The notes: generated by a model from the sequence alone, not told the origin. DNA of 64,000 nucleotides from Candidatus Poseidonia sp. (GCA_030827475.1 JAUREJ010000001.1:61906-125905), one strand, 5' to 3'. Shown: positions 21,076 through 31,816, counted from the first letter of the stretch. Program-made: numbers and translations.

Positions 21076-21821
21076 TCGAGATGGTTTGAAGCCACCCAAA
21101 GGGCGGCTCCGAGGGGCCCGGCATCGTTCGCCAGCGTGGCCCTCACGAGTCCGGCCCGGGTGGTCAACAGAGGGGTGAGGGTGGACCAGTGTTCGGTGAT
21201 CCCTCCGCTGACTACAACGAGGTCGGGACGAATTCGGCCCTCGAGGAAAGAAAGTCCCTCCTGAAAGCGTTCTGACCACGCCTGAAGCGTGAGGTTTTCG
21301 GCTTGACGAACTTGCCCGGACAGATGCTCTTCGAGCACCCCCTCACGGGAGGGATGAGGCAGCCGTCCGTATTCTAAATTGGGCACCAAAACCCCGTTCT
21401 GATGGACGGTGGTTCCAAGCCCCGTACCCACCGTGAGGGTCAACACGCAAGCATGATCGCCGTGGCTTGCACCAAAGCGTCGCTCACCCTCGGCGGCAGC
21501 GTCGGCGTCGTTCAGCATGGAAAACTGACCGCCGTGAAAAGGCGAAAGAGCCGCTTCCACATCCACCTCGCACCAAGCCCTTCCGAGGTTGGGGGCCGTT
21601 TGGATGAGGTTGTTCACAACCGCACCCGGAAATCCAAGACCGATTGGCCCGTTCCAACCCAGGCCCTCCAGCGCTTCACCGATCTGAAGAAGCACATCGT
21701 CAGGGTGAAGGGAAGCACGGTGTTGAAAGGACAGAAGAGGACCTGTCCGCTGTCCCGTAGCGATGTCGTACACCCCGACGCGGAACCCGCTTCCGCCGAG
21801 GTCAATCCCCACCGCTTTCAC
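21072..21821 (-). CDS. ROK-family / polyphosphate-glucokinase-like sugar kinase
   Basis: GTG start at 21821 (VKAVGIDLGGSGFRVGVYD); phosphate-binding motif plus LTLTVGTGLGTTVHQNG. Confidence 0.75.
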   Translation of the reverse strand: MKAVGIDLGGSGFRVGVYDIATGQRTGPLLSFQHRASLHPDDVLLQIGEALEGLGWNGPIGLGFPGAVVNNLIQTAPNLGRAWCEVDVEAALSPFHGGQFSMLNDADAAAEGERRFGASHGDHACVLTLTVGTGLGTTVHQNGVLVPNLEYGRLPHPSREGVLEEHLSGQVRQAENLTLQAWSERFQEGLSFLEGRIRPDLVVVSGGITEHWSTLTPLLTTRAGLVRATLANDAGPLGAALWVASNHLD

Positions 21822-21825
21822 GGCA

Positions 21826-22533
21826 TCACCTCTTGGCGGCGATTGCCTGCAAAATGGCCTCCACCAGCGGAGGAAAGGTCTCACCGTGATGATGGGGGGA
21901 GACGACGTCGGCTGCTGCCTGTACCTCCTCGAACGCCCCCCCAACCGCAACGGACCAACCCGCCGAGGCGAACATGGAAAGATCGTTGGGTGCATCGCCC
22001 ACAGCCAAGGCATCGCTAAGCACCCACCCCATGCGTCCGAACAACGCCTCCAGCCCTTGCCCTTTGCTCAAACAGGGGTCCATGAGGTGGATGGCAAAAC
22101 CGGTCCGGACAACGCTCAAATCAACCCATGCGCTGGTTGCAAGCTCGCTTTCAATGGCATGAAGGTCTTCGTCTGGGTGCAAACACCACTCGCTTTCTCT
22201 CCACGTATTGGTGGCGATGCCCGAGCTGTCAAGTCCCGGTATTCGCGAAGCCAGCCATTCCGCTGCTTCTTTGGCTGACCGGCCAGATGCTCGAATCACC
22301 GGCTCGTTCCATTCGGGGTGCCAGAGAACCCCGCCGTTTTCGCAACACATCGGTCCGCTCAAACCGATGAAGCGCCACAGCCCGTAGGCCACCGGGCGCA
22401 CGTTTCCGGTAGCGAGAACCACCGGCACCCCGTGCGCTTCAAGGGAACGCAAGGCCTCGACTGCGGCGAGGGAGAGGACCTTGTTGCCGTCGGTTACGGT
22501 TCCGTCAATGTCGATGACGACCACCTTGGGCAT
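21826..22533 (-). CDS. HAD-superfamily phosphatase, archaeal phosphoglycolate phosphatase-like
   Basis: MPKVVVIDIDGTVTDGNK, VLATGNVRPVAYGLWRFIGLSGPMCCENGG, ALAVGDAPNDLSMFASAGWSVAVGGA. Confidence 0.82.
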   Translation of the reverse strand: MPKVVVIDIDGTVTDGNKVLSLAAVEALRSLEAHGVPVVLATGNVRPVAYGLWRFIGLSGPMCCENGGVLWHPEWNEPVIRASGRSAKEAAEWLASRIPGLDSSGIATNTWRESEWCLHPDEDLHAIESELATSAWVDLSVVRTGFAIHLMDPCLSKGQGLEALFGRMGWVLSDALAVGDAPNDLSMFASAGWSVAVGGAFEEVQAAADVVSPHHHGETFPPLVEAILQAIAAKR

Positions 22534-22656
22534 CCATCCATCGGGGAGCCACTGCATAACGCGGGTGAGTTGACGGACGAGGATGAACATTCGCCTTCAG
22601 GTGATTTGAACCGATAAAGTGCGAGGATTGATGAACACCCAACATCACCCCGAGGC

Positions 22657-25344
22657 ATGGGAAGGGGCAATGAGGACGAGTTCTTCCTCTCCCTTGAAGA
22701 CGATGTCATCGTTGACATTCCTGCACACGAGCCATCCCCTGCACTCGCCCCTGTGGTCCTCAATGAAGAGGATCCCCTCGAGGTCTTCGTGGCAGAACGA
22801 GTGGACACCACCGTCCTCACCGAACCCACCGGCACCTACAACGTCAGTTGGCCGTTGTTGGGCATGGATTGCCCCGATTGTGCCTCCAAAGCCATGGGGG
22901 CTTTGCGGCACATGAAACAGGTCACAACATCCAACGTATCGGCCACATCGGCCGAAGTGAGTTTGGAAGTAAATCTCGAAGAAGGTCCCCTCTCCGAGGT
23001 TTCTTCGGTGCTTCGCTCCCTCGGTCATGCGCCCGATGTGGAGCATCACGAACTCGTGGGTGTTCGCGCCAAAGCCGTGGCCGAACGAAACGGGGTACCT
23101 CTTGCACAGTTGGAGCGGGTCGTTCGGAGGCAGCCCGGCATTCTCGATGCTGAAGTTTCGGACGACGACCGTATTCTCGTTCAGTTGGTCGCCAGTTCAG
23201 AGCAAGACCTGATTGAGGCACGAAACCGAGCACTGGAGCACATGATTGGATCAAAGCCGTCCTTCGCTGCTGCGACCTCGAATCGACTCCGTCCCGACCA
23301 ATGGCGGCTTATCGGAGGCGGTATCGCCCTTCCCGTGCTTGCGCTGGTGATGCTCGCCGAACTGCTCGGATACCACGGTTGGTTGATTCCGGTTTTGGCT
23401 TTGCCCGGCGTTTTGATCGGTGGACTTCAAATGTTCAAAGAGGCGATCGCCTCGCTTCGAAACCTGCAAATGGGCTTCCAAGTCTTGACCAGTCTTGCCG
23501 TCCTTGGTGCTGGAATCTTGGGGATGTGGGAAGAAGCCCTCATCGTCACCATTCTGGTTGCTTTCACCGCCCACCTTGAAGGCGACGCCCTGCTCAAAGC
23601 GCGAGAGGCGATGCAAGGCGGACTTGACCGCCTGCCCCGAACTGCGAGGAAAATCAACGACCCTCAAGCGAAATGCCTTACCCCCGAGATGACGATTTCT
23701 ACGCCCGGAGCGGGCATCAAACTCCCCATGGCCGGTGGCCTCCTGATGGCCTCGCCGGTGCAAACTGGACCCGAAACCGAAACCGTTCCCATCGATTTAA
23801 TTCGCCCGGGGGACCGAATCGAAATCCGTAGCGGAGAACTCATCCCCGCCGATGGGCGCATCCTCGAAGGGAAAGGTGCCCTCAACAAAGCCCCCCTCAC
23901 CGGTGAATCTGTACCCGTGGATGTTCAGCCCGGCGATGTCATCGAAGCGGGTTTGGTGTTGGCCAGAGGCCCGGTGATTTGCGAGGTTTTGGCCGTTGGC
24001 GATGCAACCCGGCTCTCCGGCCTCATCGACGCGGTTCACGCCTTCCGAGAGGCGCCGCCTCGCCTTCACAGCGGCATTGAAAAATTCACGGCGGTTTGGG
24101 TTCCGATGGTGCTTTTCGGAGCGTTTGCCGTGTGGTATTTCATGTTCCCCGACAATTGGAAAATCATTCTCCTTCTCTGGGTGGTTTCGTGCCCCTGCGC
24201 TCTTCTTTTAGCCACCCCTGTCCCTCACGCAGCGGCCCTGTCGAACGCAGCACAGCGCGGTGTTATCGTTCGAGGAGGTGACGCTCTCGAGCGCATGGCC
24301 CGCGTGAATCATGTTCTCTTGGACAAAACCGGCACCTTGACATCTGGACGGCCAACGGTGGGCGAAGTCGTTCTTGGGAAAAACCGCCGAATGGAGGCTG
24401 CGCTCAAGCTGATGATGGGGCTTGAGGCCCGTTCCTCTCACCCATACGCCTTGGCCGTGATGGACCACTGTGCTGATCACAACCTCACCGCCTCGAGCAT
24501 CACCAACCTCCAAGACGTCGATGCAGGGATTCAAGGCACCCACGCTGGAAGTCATGTGGCGTTTCTCCGCCCAGACAAAGCCGCCTCAATGGGCATCGAG
24601 GTGGAAAAGAAACTTCAGGACGCGTTTTCACACGCCACCAAAGAAGGTCACGGCGCCAGCCTTTTGGCCAAAGACGGGCAAGCGGTGGCGCTTGTCACCT
24701 TCATCCACGACGACACACGAGACGGCTCTGCTGCGCTCATTCAATCCCTCAATCAACGCTCCATCAACGTCGAAATCTTGTCGGGTGACCACCAAAACGC
24801 GGTCTCAGAATTCGCTCGCTCGGTGGGCTTGGCAGAGAGCGCCGCCCACGGAGGTCTGAGTCCTGAAGACAAGGTCAAGTGGGTTAAAGCACGCTCTTCA
24901 TCGCACGTCACGATGATGGTCGGGGACGGGTTCAACGATGCTGCAGCCCTTGCCGTTGCAGACGTTGGGGTTGCTGTTGGGACGGGGGAAACGGTCAACT
25001 TGGAAGCGGCCGACATCTTGATTCCTGGCGACGACCCGAGAATGCTCACCGAAATGATCGACCTTGCAAGGCAGGCTCAGCGAACCTTGATGCAAAATCT
25101 GTTTTTCTCCGTGGCGATCACCGTCACGCTCGTCATCGCCGTCATCCAGCAATGGTACGACCAACTTTGGGTCGGCGTCCTGATTCATGAAGCATCGGTC
25201 ATCTTGGTGATTCTGAACGGAGCAAGATTGGCGCAAAACGGTCAAGCAATCTCGCTTTTGAAAGAAACCCTTCGCACGATGGTCAGTGACACAAGAACCG
25301 CATTTGCTTCGTTCCGTGCACGATATTTACCGACCAAGGCGTGA
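22657..25344 (+). CDS. Heavy-metal translocating P1B-type ATPase
   Basis: HMA-like motif GMDCPDCASKAMGAL; SCPCALLLATP; DKTGTLTSGRP; GDGFNDAAALAVADVGVAVGTG. Confidence 0.93.
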   Translation: MGRGNEDEFFLSLEDDVIVDIPAHEPSPALAPVVLNEEDPLEVFVAERVDTTVLTEPTGTYNVSWPLLGMDCPDCASKAMGALRHMKQVTTSNVSATSAEVSLEVNLEEGPLSEVSSVLRSLGHAPDVEHHELVGVRAKAVAERNGVPLAQLERVVRRQPGILDAEVSDDDRILVQLVASSEQDLIEARNRALEHMIGSKPSFAAATSNRLRPDQWRLIGGGIALPVLALVMLAELLGYHGWLIPVLALPGVLIGGLQMFKEAIASLRNLQMGFQVLTSLAVLGAGILGMWEEALIVTILVAFTAHLEGDALLKAREAMQGGLDRLPRTARKINDPQAKCLTPEMTISTPGAGIKLPMAGGLLMASPVQTGPETETVPIDLIRPGDRIEIRSGELIPADGRILEGKGALNKAPLTGESVPVDVQPGDVIEAGLVLARGPVICEVLAVGDATRLSGLIDAVHAFREAPPRLHSGIEKFTAVWVPMVLFGAFAVWYFMFPDNWKIILLLWVVSCPCALLLATPVPHAAALSNAAQRGVIVRGGDALERMARVNHVLLDKTGTLTSGRPTVGEVVLGKNRRMEAALKLMMGLEARSSHPYALAVMDHCADHNLTASSITNLQDVDAGIQGTHAGSHVAFLRPDKAASMGIEVEKKLQDAFSHATKEGHGASLLAKDGQAVALVTFIHDDTRDGSAALIQSLNQRSINVEILSGDHQNAVSEFARSVGLAESAAHGGLSPEDKVKWVKARSSSHVTMMVGDGFNDAAALAVADVGVAVGTGETVNLEAADILIPGDDPRMLTEMIDLARQAQRTLMQNLFFSVAITVTLVIAVIQQWYDQLWVGVLIHEASVILVILNGARLAQNGQAISLLKETLRTMVSDTRTAFASFRARYLPTKA

Positions 25345-25411
25345 GCCTCCACAATTCGGACAAAGGGACATCTTCAAACCCTAAGCACCCCTCATCAACA
25401 TTGGTGGGCGA

Positions 25412-25915
25412 ATGGGACGAGTACGAGGCGACCCCATCACCACGGCACTCGCCCACCCGACGCGACGCAAAGCCTACATCGCCTTGTCGGGTACCGAGGA
25501 AATGAGCACCGTTCAACTTCAAGAGGCGGTGGGTGTCGACCGGTACAACCTCTACCACCATCTGAAGAAACTCGCTTCGCTCGAGCTCGTTGAAAACCAC
25601 CGTGATGAAGGGCGAGCCCGATGGTGGTGCGTCAACAAGCGGGTTGATTTGCCCGAACTGCTCAACGTCACCACGCATCACCCTGCTCCAGGACCCGCTC
25701 CACAAGCCACTTCGCCTAGCGTGACGGCAACCCTTGCAACCTTGGCGGTTGACGAGCAGGGACGAGATGTGATCGTGTTGAACCTCGAAGGTTCACGGGA
25801 CCAGGTCAGCGCCAAGCAACTCATCGTACGCCTTTCCGAGGAGTTTGGACTCACGCTCGCCGTGCCTTGGAATTTCATTCCCGAACAACTTGTCCTCTAT
25901 TCCAAAAAGAAGTGA
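25412..25915 (+). CDS. ArsR-like winged-helix transcriptional regulator
   Basis: HPTRRKAYIALSGTEEMSTVQLQEAVGVDRYNLYHHLKKLASLELVENHRDEGRARWW. Confidence 0.75.
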   Translation: MGRVRGDPITTALAHPTRRKAYIALSGTEEMSTVQLQEAVGVDRYNLYHHLKKLASLELVENHRDEGRARWWCVNKRVDLPELLNVTTHHPAPGPAPQATSPSVTATLATLAVDEQGRDVIVLNLEGSRDQVSAKQLIVRLSEEFGLTLAVPWNFIPEQLVLYSKKK

Positions 25916-25921
25916 TGCCCG

Positions 25922-26314
25922 ATGACGGAAGAGTTGTCTGTGGAGTCAAAGGTTGCGCCGCCGGTGCTGTCCTGTCCCAAATGTCAGGGCATGCTCCCGT
26001 TGGGCCTGGGCGAATTGACCTGCCAACTTTGCGAGGCTCGGGTTCGCGTTGATCACCCTGTCACGCGCCGCAAATGGAAGGAGGAGAAGCTCTCCTGTCC
26101 GTCATGTTCGAAGGTTTTGGTCGCTGGGGTGGACGAACGTCCCGCTCAACTCAAGTGCGGCATGTGTGAATGCTTTTTCACGCTCGAAGCCCAAACGCCT
26201 CGAGTGGAACTGTCCTGCCCGGGGTGCGAGCGCAACCTTCGCATGAAGCGCCGACCCGGAAAAAGGGACATCACCTGTCCGGCTTGCGAAACCGAATTCG
26301 TGGTTCGGTTTTGA
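25922..26314 (+). CDS. Multi-zinc-ribbon protein
   Basis: Repeated CPKC/CQLC, CPSC/CGMC, CPGC/CPAC pairs in 130 aa. Confidence 0.75.
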   Translation: MTEELSVESKVAPPVLSCPKCQGMLPLGLGELTCQLCEARVRVDHPVTRRKWKEEKLSCPSCSKVLVAGVDERPAQLKCGMCECFFTLEAQTPRVELSCPGCERNLRMKRRPGKRDITCPACETEFVVRF

Positions 26315-26421
26315 CCCGTTCCGAGGCTCAGAGAAGGGTGAAAAAGCGCCCGATTCGGCCGATTGTTCGTCGCGCTCCTTATCTATGAAGAGAAGCCCAT
26401 GAAGAAGTGGATGGGATTCCG

Positions 26422-29064
26422 ATGAGCACGAGCGAAAGCCATGACGGTGATGGTCCAAATGCCCCCCGGGAGGGTATGGACATCGGCGACAGGGTGACCT
26501 TGGCATCCCTACGCTCTCAGTTCACCTCAGCCGGCACGACGACGCTTGATGAGGCCGTTGGAACACAAGCCCGATTCCGACAGGAAGAGCGACTCCGAGC
26601 CGATTTGAGGCGGGAACGCCGGCTCCGTCAGCAGGCCATCACCGAAAGAGTGAACGCCATGAAAGCAAACATCGCCAAGGATTTGGCGACGCAGCACGAA
26701 CTTACGCTCGATGCGCTTGAACGAGATTTGCGCACCGCCATGGAAGCAGAACTCGAAACCATGGAACGAGACGCCCTCGCTCAGGAGGAGGACCGGGTTC
26801 GCCACGAACTGGACCTTCGACTACAACGCCAGGTGAGTACGCTTCACGAACAACATGGCGTTGAGCAACACCGTCGGATCGAAGAACGAAAGGAGGAAAT
26901 CAAAGCCTCCATCGAGACCCAACTTCACGAGGAATACGAACGTCGTCTCACCATTCAGCAAGAACGCTTGCGGCTGGAGTACAATCGTGAACTCCAGGAA
27001 CGGCTCCGGAGCATTGAAGCAAACCTCGAGCAGGAGATGGAGCAGCGATTTGAGGAAATGGAGCGTCATGAAATTTCTCGCCTTGAGGAAGGCCACCAAG
27101 CCTTGTTGGCCGAGCGCGAGGAACAACTTCGCCGAGGCATCCGCACCCGTCTTGAACAGCAACTGCGTCAGCGACTCAAGCAACGGGAAGCACGCTTGAA
27201 GGTGGAGTTTGAACGTCGTAGCCTTCGCCTTGAAGAGGACATCGCTCAGCAGTTGCAAGAGGAAATCGAATCTCAATTGCGACGCGAAACCGACCACATG
27301 GAAGACCGTATGCGGGAAGATGTGGAACTGGCCATCGCCAAGCGAAGGGATGAACTCCGGATTCAAATTGAACAGCAACTCAACGAACAACAGGCCGATC
27401 GGCTTGCCGAACGAAAAGGACGCTTGAAGGCGCGTTACGACCTAACGTTCAACAAGGCCATCGACGACATCTCGCGAAGTCTGCAGGCGGAAATCGAAAC
27501 CGAGCTTGAGCACCGGATGGAACATGATTTCAACGCGTACCGTCATGCCAGGGAAGCCGAGATGCAGAACCGCCTTTCCCGCTACCGCTACGAACGTGAG
27601 GCCGAATTGCGAGAGCAACTCGAAGCCCAATATTCAGCCAACAAAGCCGATTGGAGTGAACGCCTTGACCTCGAGTTCCAATCCCGCGAGGCCGCTGCCC
27701 GGAAAGCCATCATGTCGGAGGTTGATGCTCAACTTCGAAACGAACGCCTCACGCACGAAACCGACCTCGATCTGCTCAAGGAAGAAACAACCCTTGAACT
27801 CGAAGTGGAGATGGAAGAACGCCTCCAAGAATTCAAAACTCGCAAGGAAAACGAGGTGGCGACTCAACTGGAGCGCCAACTCGACAAGCGAGAAGAGATC
27901 ATGCGCAACAAGGCGCTCATCGATGTGCGCAAACGAGAGGCCCAGATTCGGGCGGAAATCGAAGCCCAACTTGGCCTGAAGCGTGCTGAAATCCGTGACC
28001 GGTTGAAAGGGCTCGCCGAAAAAATGGAATCCTTCAAGGAAATGGCCGAGGAAAAGATGCGCGAGGCCGTCACCTCACAGATTCAAGGCGAAATCGAGGC
28101 CGACGAAGGCGAATTGCGGGCACGAGAACAGGAGTATTCGACCCTTCAATCCACCGACACCCGAGCCGAAAAGCGTCAGAAGTGGATGCAGTCCATCTCC
28201 GGTCAAACCCCCGCAGCCTTTGGTGCAGGCGCCATGGACCCGACAGCACTTGGTGCACGGCCAGATGGGCTCGGAGCAGCTGCTGGTCGCCCACTACGTG
28301 GCTTGATGGGGCAACAAGCGCAAGAGGAACCGCGCCTCGGACTCGGCGGTATGCGAGCCCCGATGACCACAGCAAAGCCCCTCATCGGCCAAACAGTCGC
28401 GCCCCCAATGCGAAACGTTCGACAACCTCTGGCCCAACCGGTTTTGCCGGAACCCGTTCGGACCGTTCGGCAACCCATCGGTGCCCCAGGATTGGTCCCT
28501 CAAGAAGACCAAGCGATGGAGGAAGCTGTTGAAGAAGAGCTCCCTGTGGAGGAAGAAACGAGCGACCTGTCGGCCTCGGCGCCCCTTGATTCCGAAACCC
28601 TCGAAGCACAAGTCTTTGACGAAGCGGAACTCGTTGAAACCGAGATCCAAGCCTCCGAAGAAGGTGCAGAAGATCTGGCCGAAGTCGTCCAAGAGACGAT
28701 CCTCGAAACCGAAACGGAGGATCTCGACCTTGAGATGGAAGAACTCGCCTCCGAAGCCGTGCTTGAAGAAATGGACGCTGAACCAAGCGAGACAGAAACG
28801 AAAGCGATGGCACGACCCGCAGCCTTGCTCAAGCCCATTCGAGGCGTCATGAAGCCGCTTGTTGAGGAGGAAGTCCGAACCGCCGTCTTGACACCTGTCG
28901 GCCACATGCTCATGCCCGCCACGGAACGTGGCTCGCCGCCGCCAGCGACGGCAGGTCGGCCAGCCACGGCCACCTTGCGGCCCGTCCGAGGAAAACTCAC
29001 GCCCGTGACCAAGCCGGCAGCCAAAGTGCTCAAGCCGGAAAACGAAGGCGACGAGGACGAGTGA
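26422..29064 (+). CDS. Giant charged coiled-coil protein with Pro-rich C-terminal low-complexity region
   Basis: ~560 aa continuous E/R/Q/L heptad-like helix, then PVR/RGLMG/KPIRG motifs; start MSTSESHDGDG preferred over 26407. Confidence 0.75.
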   Translation: MSTSESHDGDGPNAPREGMDIGDRVTLASLRSQFTSAGTTTLDEAVGTQARFRQEERLRADLRRERRLRQQAITERVNAMKANIAKDLATQHELTLDALERDLRTAMEAELETMERDALAQEEDRVRHELDLRLQRQVSTLHEQHGVEQHRRIEERKEEIKASIETQLHEEYERRLTIQQERLRLEYNRELQERLRSIEANLEQEMEQRFEEMERHEISRLEEGHQALLAEREEQLRRGIRTRLEQQLRQRLKQREARLKVEFERRSLRLEEDIAQQLQEEIESQLRRETDHMEDRMREDVELAIAKRRDELRIQIEQQLNEQQADRLAERKGRLKARYDLTFNKAIDDISRSLQAEIETELEHRMEHDFNAYRHAREAEMQNRLSRYRYEREAELREQLEAQYSANKADWSERLDLEFQSREAAARKAIMSEVDAQLRNERLTHETDLDLLKEETTLELEVEMEERLQEFKTRKENEVATQLERQLDKREEIMRNKALIDVRKREAQIRAEIEAQLGLKRAEIRDRLKGLAEKMESFKEMAEEKMREAVTSQIQGEIEADEGELRAREQEYSTLQSTDTRAEKRQKWMQSISGQTPAAFGAGAMDPTALGARPDGLGAAAGRPLRGLMGQQAQEEPRLGLGGMRAPMTTAKPLIGQTVAPPMRNVRQPLAQPVLPEPVRTVRQPIGAPGLVPQEDQAMEEAVEEELPVEEETSDLSASAPLDSETLEAQVFDEAELVETEIQASEEGAEDLAEVVQETILETETEDLDLEMEELASEAVLEEMDAEPSETETKAMARPAALLKPIRGVMKPLVEEEVRTAVLTPVGHMLMPATERGSPPPATAGRPATATLRPVRGKLTPVTKPAAKVLKPENEGDEDE

Positions 29065-29114
29065 CATCACAGGAAAGCGTCTTCTTCATATCTACCGAAG
29101 ACCTCGCTGGACCC

Positions 29115-31559
29115 ATGAACCGTCTTCTCACGTTGTCGGTTGTTTTTCTGCTCACAGCGCAAGTCACGGTGGCCGTTTCAGCAACACCGGACATCTCAAC
29201 CCTTACGGATGCGGGTCAAACCGATGAATTGGGCGCCCCTATGGTGCTCTGGACGAAGTTGAACGACGGGAGTATTCTCACGGTCACCGACCAAGGAAAC
29301 GTCAGCAAGAACACCTTGAGCAACAACGGCACCCTTTCCCTTCAGTGGTCGGTCTTGCTCGATGTAGATGCCAACAAGGCTCGGATTGACGGCGCTCAAG
29401 AACTTGTCACCGTCGCCCACCAAACCGGCGTTATCGTGGTCCAGATGACCACCCAATCCGTGTACCGTAACCTCTCAACACCTGACCCCGTCAACGACGC
29501 CGTCTACGACCAAGAGGGATACCTCTGGCTCATGTACTCTGCCGGAAAACGTCGTGCTGACCGTTACGACGCCGTCGGTTTCACGGGCATCAGCAGCACC
29601 ACCGTGCAGGCGGGCATTTCCGCTTTTGAAATCCTGCACGACGGTCGCATCGCCATCGCTTCCTACGACAAGAAAATCTACGTCCATGCCACTGACGGAA
29701 CGCTCACCAACACCCTCACGGAACCGAGCGCCATCGTCTCGACCCTGTTCTCGGTCGACAACGAGACCATGCTCGCAGGGACGACCGGCGGTACGGCCTA
29801 CAAGTACAGCACGGAATCATGGAACGTTGCGACCCAATCCCTTGGGCACACCAAGCAAACCACCTACCTCGCCTACGCCAACGCTTACTACATCGTTGGA
29901 GCAAAGCAAGGGAAGGTCACTTTCCTCGATGAAACCAACTTCAGCGTCGTTGAAAATTTTGAAGCATCCGGCGAAATCGTGGGCCTTTCGATGGCTTTCA
30001 ACGGTCCCTTTTACGCTGCTGGAAACACGCTCAGCAGCACCAAAATCACGTATTTTGACCTCGACTCCGACGGGGACCTTGTCAACGACCGGAACGATCC
30101 ATTTCCCAACGACGCAACGCAAAATGCCGACGCCGACGGGGACGGGTACGGAGACAACCCTGACGGCAACCAGCCGGACGCCTTCCCAAACGACGAAACA
30201 CAGTGGAAAGACACCGACGAGGACGGGTACGGAGACAACGTCGCAGGCAACAACCCCGATGTGTTTCCCAACAACCCAGATCAATGGTCCGATGCTGACG
30301 GCGACGGATACGGAGACAACAGCAACGGCCAAGACGGGGATGTGTTTCCTTCAGAATCCAGCCAATGGTCCGATACAGACCGCGACGGCTACGGCGACAA
30401 TCCAGACGGGTACAAGCCCGATGCTTGCCCAACCGTGAACGCCTTCTCCACCGCCGACCGGTACGGCTGCCCCGACAGCGACCTCGACGGTTATTCCAAC
30501 CCGGATGAAAACTGGTCCGTTGAGGACGGAGCGGATGCATTGCCCTCGAACCCGAGCCAATGGTTGGACGGGGATGGAGATGGGTACGGAGACGCTGCTG
30601 ACGGCGAAGAACCGGACGCCTGCCCTTGGGAATTTGGAACTTCACGAAAAGCCGTGAGCATTGACGCCAACGCTACCATGGGTTACGTAGCCGTGCCCTC
30701 CTTTGGCTGCAAAGATGATGACGGCGACGGATGGGTCGATCGAACCGAATCGCCGCTGATGGACATTGACCCCGACGAACATTTTGATGGCGACGGGGAC
30801 GGCGTCGGCTCAAACGAAGATTATGACGATACCCGTCCGTTTATTCAAACCGAACAAGACCATTGTTTGAACGATAAGAACGACACCTCCGAAGGCTGTC
30901 TCGGTTGGAACAACCCCGCCTACCAAGCCTACCTCAAGACCCTTGATGAAGGAGAGACCGTCTTGGGTTTCTTCGCTTGGAACACCTCCTTGCAAGACGC
31001 CCCACAGGGCGATACGCCCTTGAACGTGGATGGCGAAGTTTTGAGTCAAGTGGTGACGGTCGGTTTGGTCGCCTTCATCGGACTCACGGCGGTGATTTTG
31101 GTCGTCGCTTACCTCATCAACAAGCGAAAAATTACAACCACCTCGAAGGAATACGGTGGAATCAACCCAGCCCTCTCCTCCAACGCCTCAAAAGAAGCCC
31201 TCGAGGGGCGAGGTGGGTTATCAGCCGCCGGCGGCGTCATCTCCGACGCCTCATGGGACGACGATGTCGCCCAACTCAACTTTGATGAAAACGAAGCGGA
31301 CGGTTTCGCCGACATGGACCTCAAGTCGACAGTCGAGGTGACGAACACCGCGAGCATAACTTATGAGGAAGAGAGCATGGAAGCCATCGCAGGCTTGCCC
31401 ACACCCGCTCAATCAACGGAGGCGAAAGAAGAATCTCCATCTCAAGCCATGCCTGCCGAAGCACCTCCGCTGCCCGAAGGCGGCTTGCCTGACGGTTGGA
31501 CGATGGATCAGTGGCGCTGGTACGGGCACGAATGGTTGGCCAAGTACGGGAAAAATTAG
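29115..31559 (+). CDS. Surface protein with thrombospondin type 3-like Ca-binding repeats and C-terminal TM
   Basis: Signal-like MNRLLTLSVVFLLTAQVTVAVSA; repeats DADGDGYGDNPDGNQPDAFPNDETQWKDTDEDGYGDN; TM VVTVGLVAFIGLTAVILVVAYLI; tail GWTMDQWRWYGHEWLAKYGKN. Confidence 0.82.
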   Translation: MNRLLTLSVVFLLTAQVTVAVSATPDISTLTDAGQTDELGAPMVLWTKLNDGSILTVTDQGNVSKNTLSNNGTLSLQWSVLLDVDANKARIDGAQELVTVAHQTGVIVVQMTTQSVYRNLSTPDPVNDAVYDQEGYLWLMYSAGKRRADRYDAVGFTGISSTTVQAGISAFEILHDGRIAIASYDKKIYVHATDGTLTNTLTEPSAIVSTLFSVDNETMLAGTTGGTAYKYSTESWNVATQSLGHTKQTTYLAYANAYYIVGAKQGKVTFLDETNFSVVENFEASGEIVGLSMAFNGPFYAAGNTLSSTKITYFDLDSDGDLVNDRNDPFPNDATQNADADGDGYGDNPDGNQPDAFPNDETQWKDTDEDGYGDNVAGNNPDVFPNNPDQWSDADGDGYGDNSNGQDGDVFPSESSQWSDTDRDGYGDNPDGYKPDACPTVNAFSTADRYGCPDSDLDGYSNPDENWSVEDGADALPSNPSQWLDGDGDGYGDAADGEEPDACPWEFGTSRKAVSIDANATMGYVAVPSFGCKDDDGDGWVDRTESPLMDIDPDEHFDGDGDGVGSNEDYDDTRPFIQTEQDHCLNDKNDTSEGCLGWNNPAYQAYLKTLDEGETVLGFFAWNTSLQDAPQGDTPLNVDGEVLSQVVTVGLVAFIGLTAVILVVAYLINKRKITTTSKEYGGINPALSSNASKEALEGRGGLSAAGGVISDASWDDDVAQLNFDENEADGFADMDLKSTVEVTNTASITYEEESMEAIAGLPTPAQSTEAKEESPSQAMPAEAPPLPEGGLPDGWTMDQWRWYGHEWLAKYGKN

Positions 31560-31810
31560 ACCCAAACGATTGGAAGGCTTGCCTTGAGCGCTCCAAGCTC
31601 CACGCCGCTGTAGAGCGGTTGACCGTCGACTTTGCAGGTGTTCATGACCAACCAAAGAAAACTGTTCCAAGCGGTGGCATCGGCGAACAATTCGACCTTG
31701 CCTTGGATGGCCGCCAACAGGAGCACGGCCTGCTCGGTTTCATCGCTGCACAAGGCCTTGACCAGGTCCTTGGCGTTCAAACGGTAACCGGGTGGTCGCC
31801 ACGACATCAT
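31556..31810 (-). CDS. Small hypothetical protein (partner of the upstream RHH-like gene)
   Basis: 84 aa ORF a few nt downstream of the 80-aa ORF; convergent 4-nt overlap with the + strand gene. Confidence 0.45.
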   Translation of the reverse strand: MMSWRPPGYRLNAKDLVKALCSDETEQAVLLLAAIQGKVELFADATAWNSFLWLVMNTCKVDGQPLYSGVELGALKASLPIVWV

Positions 31811-31816
31811 GGGGCA

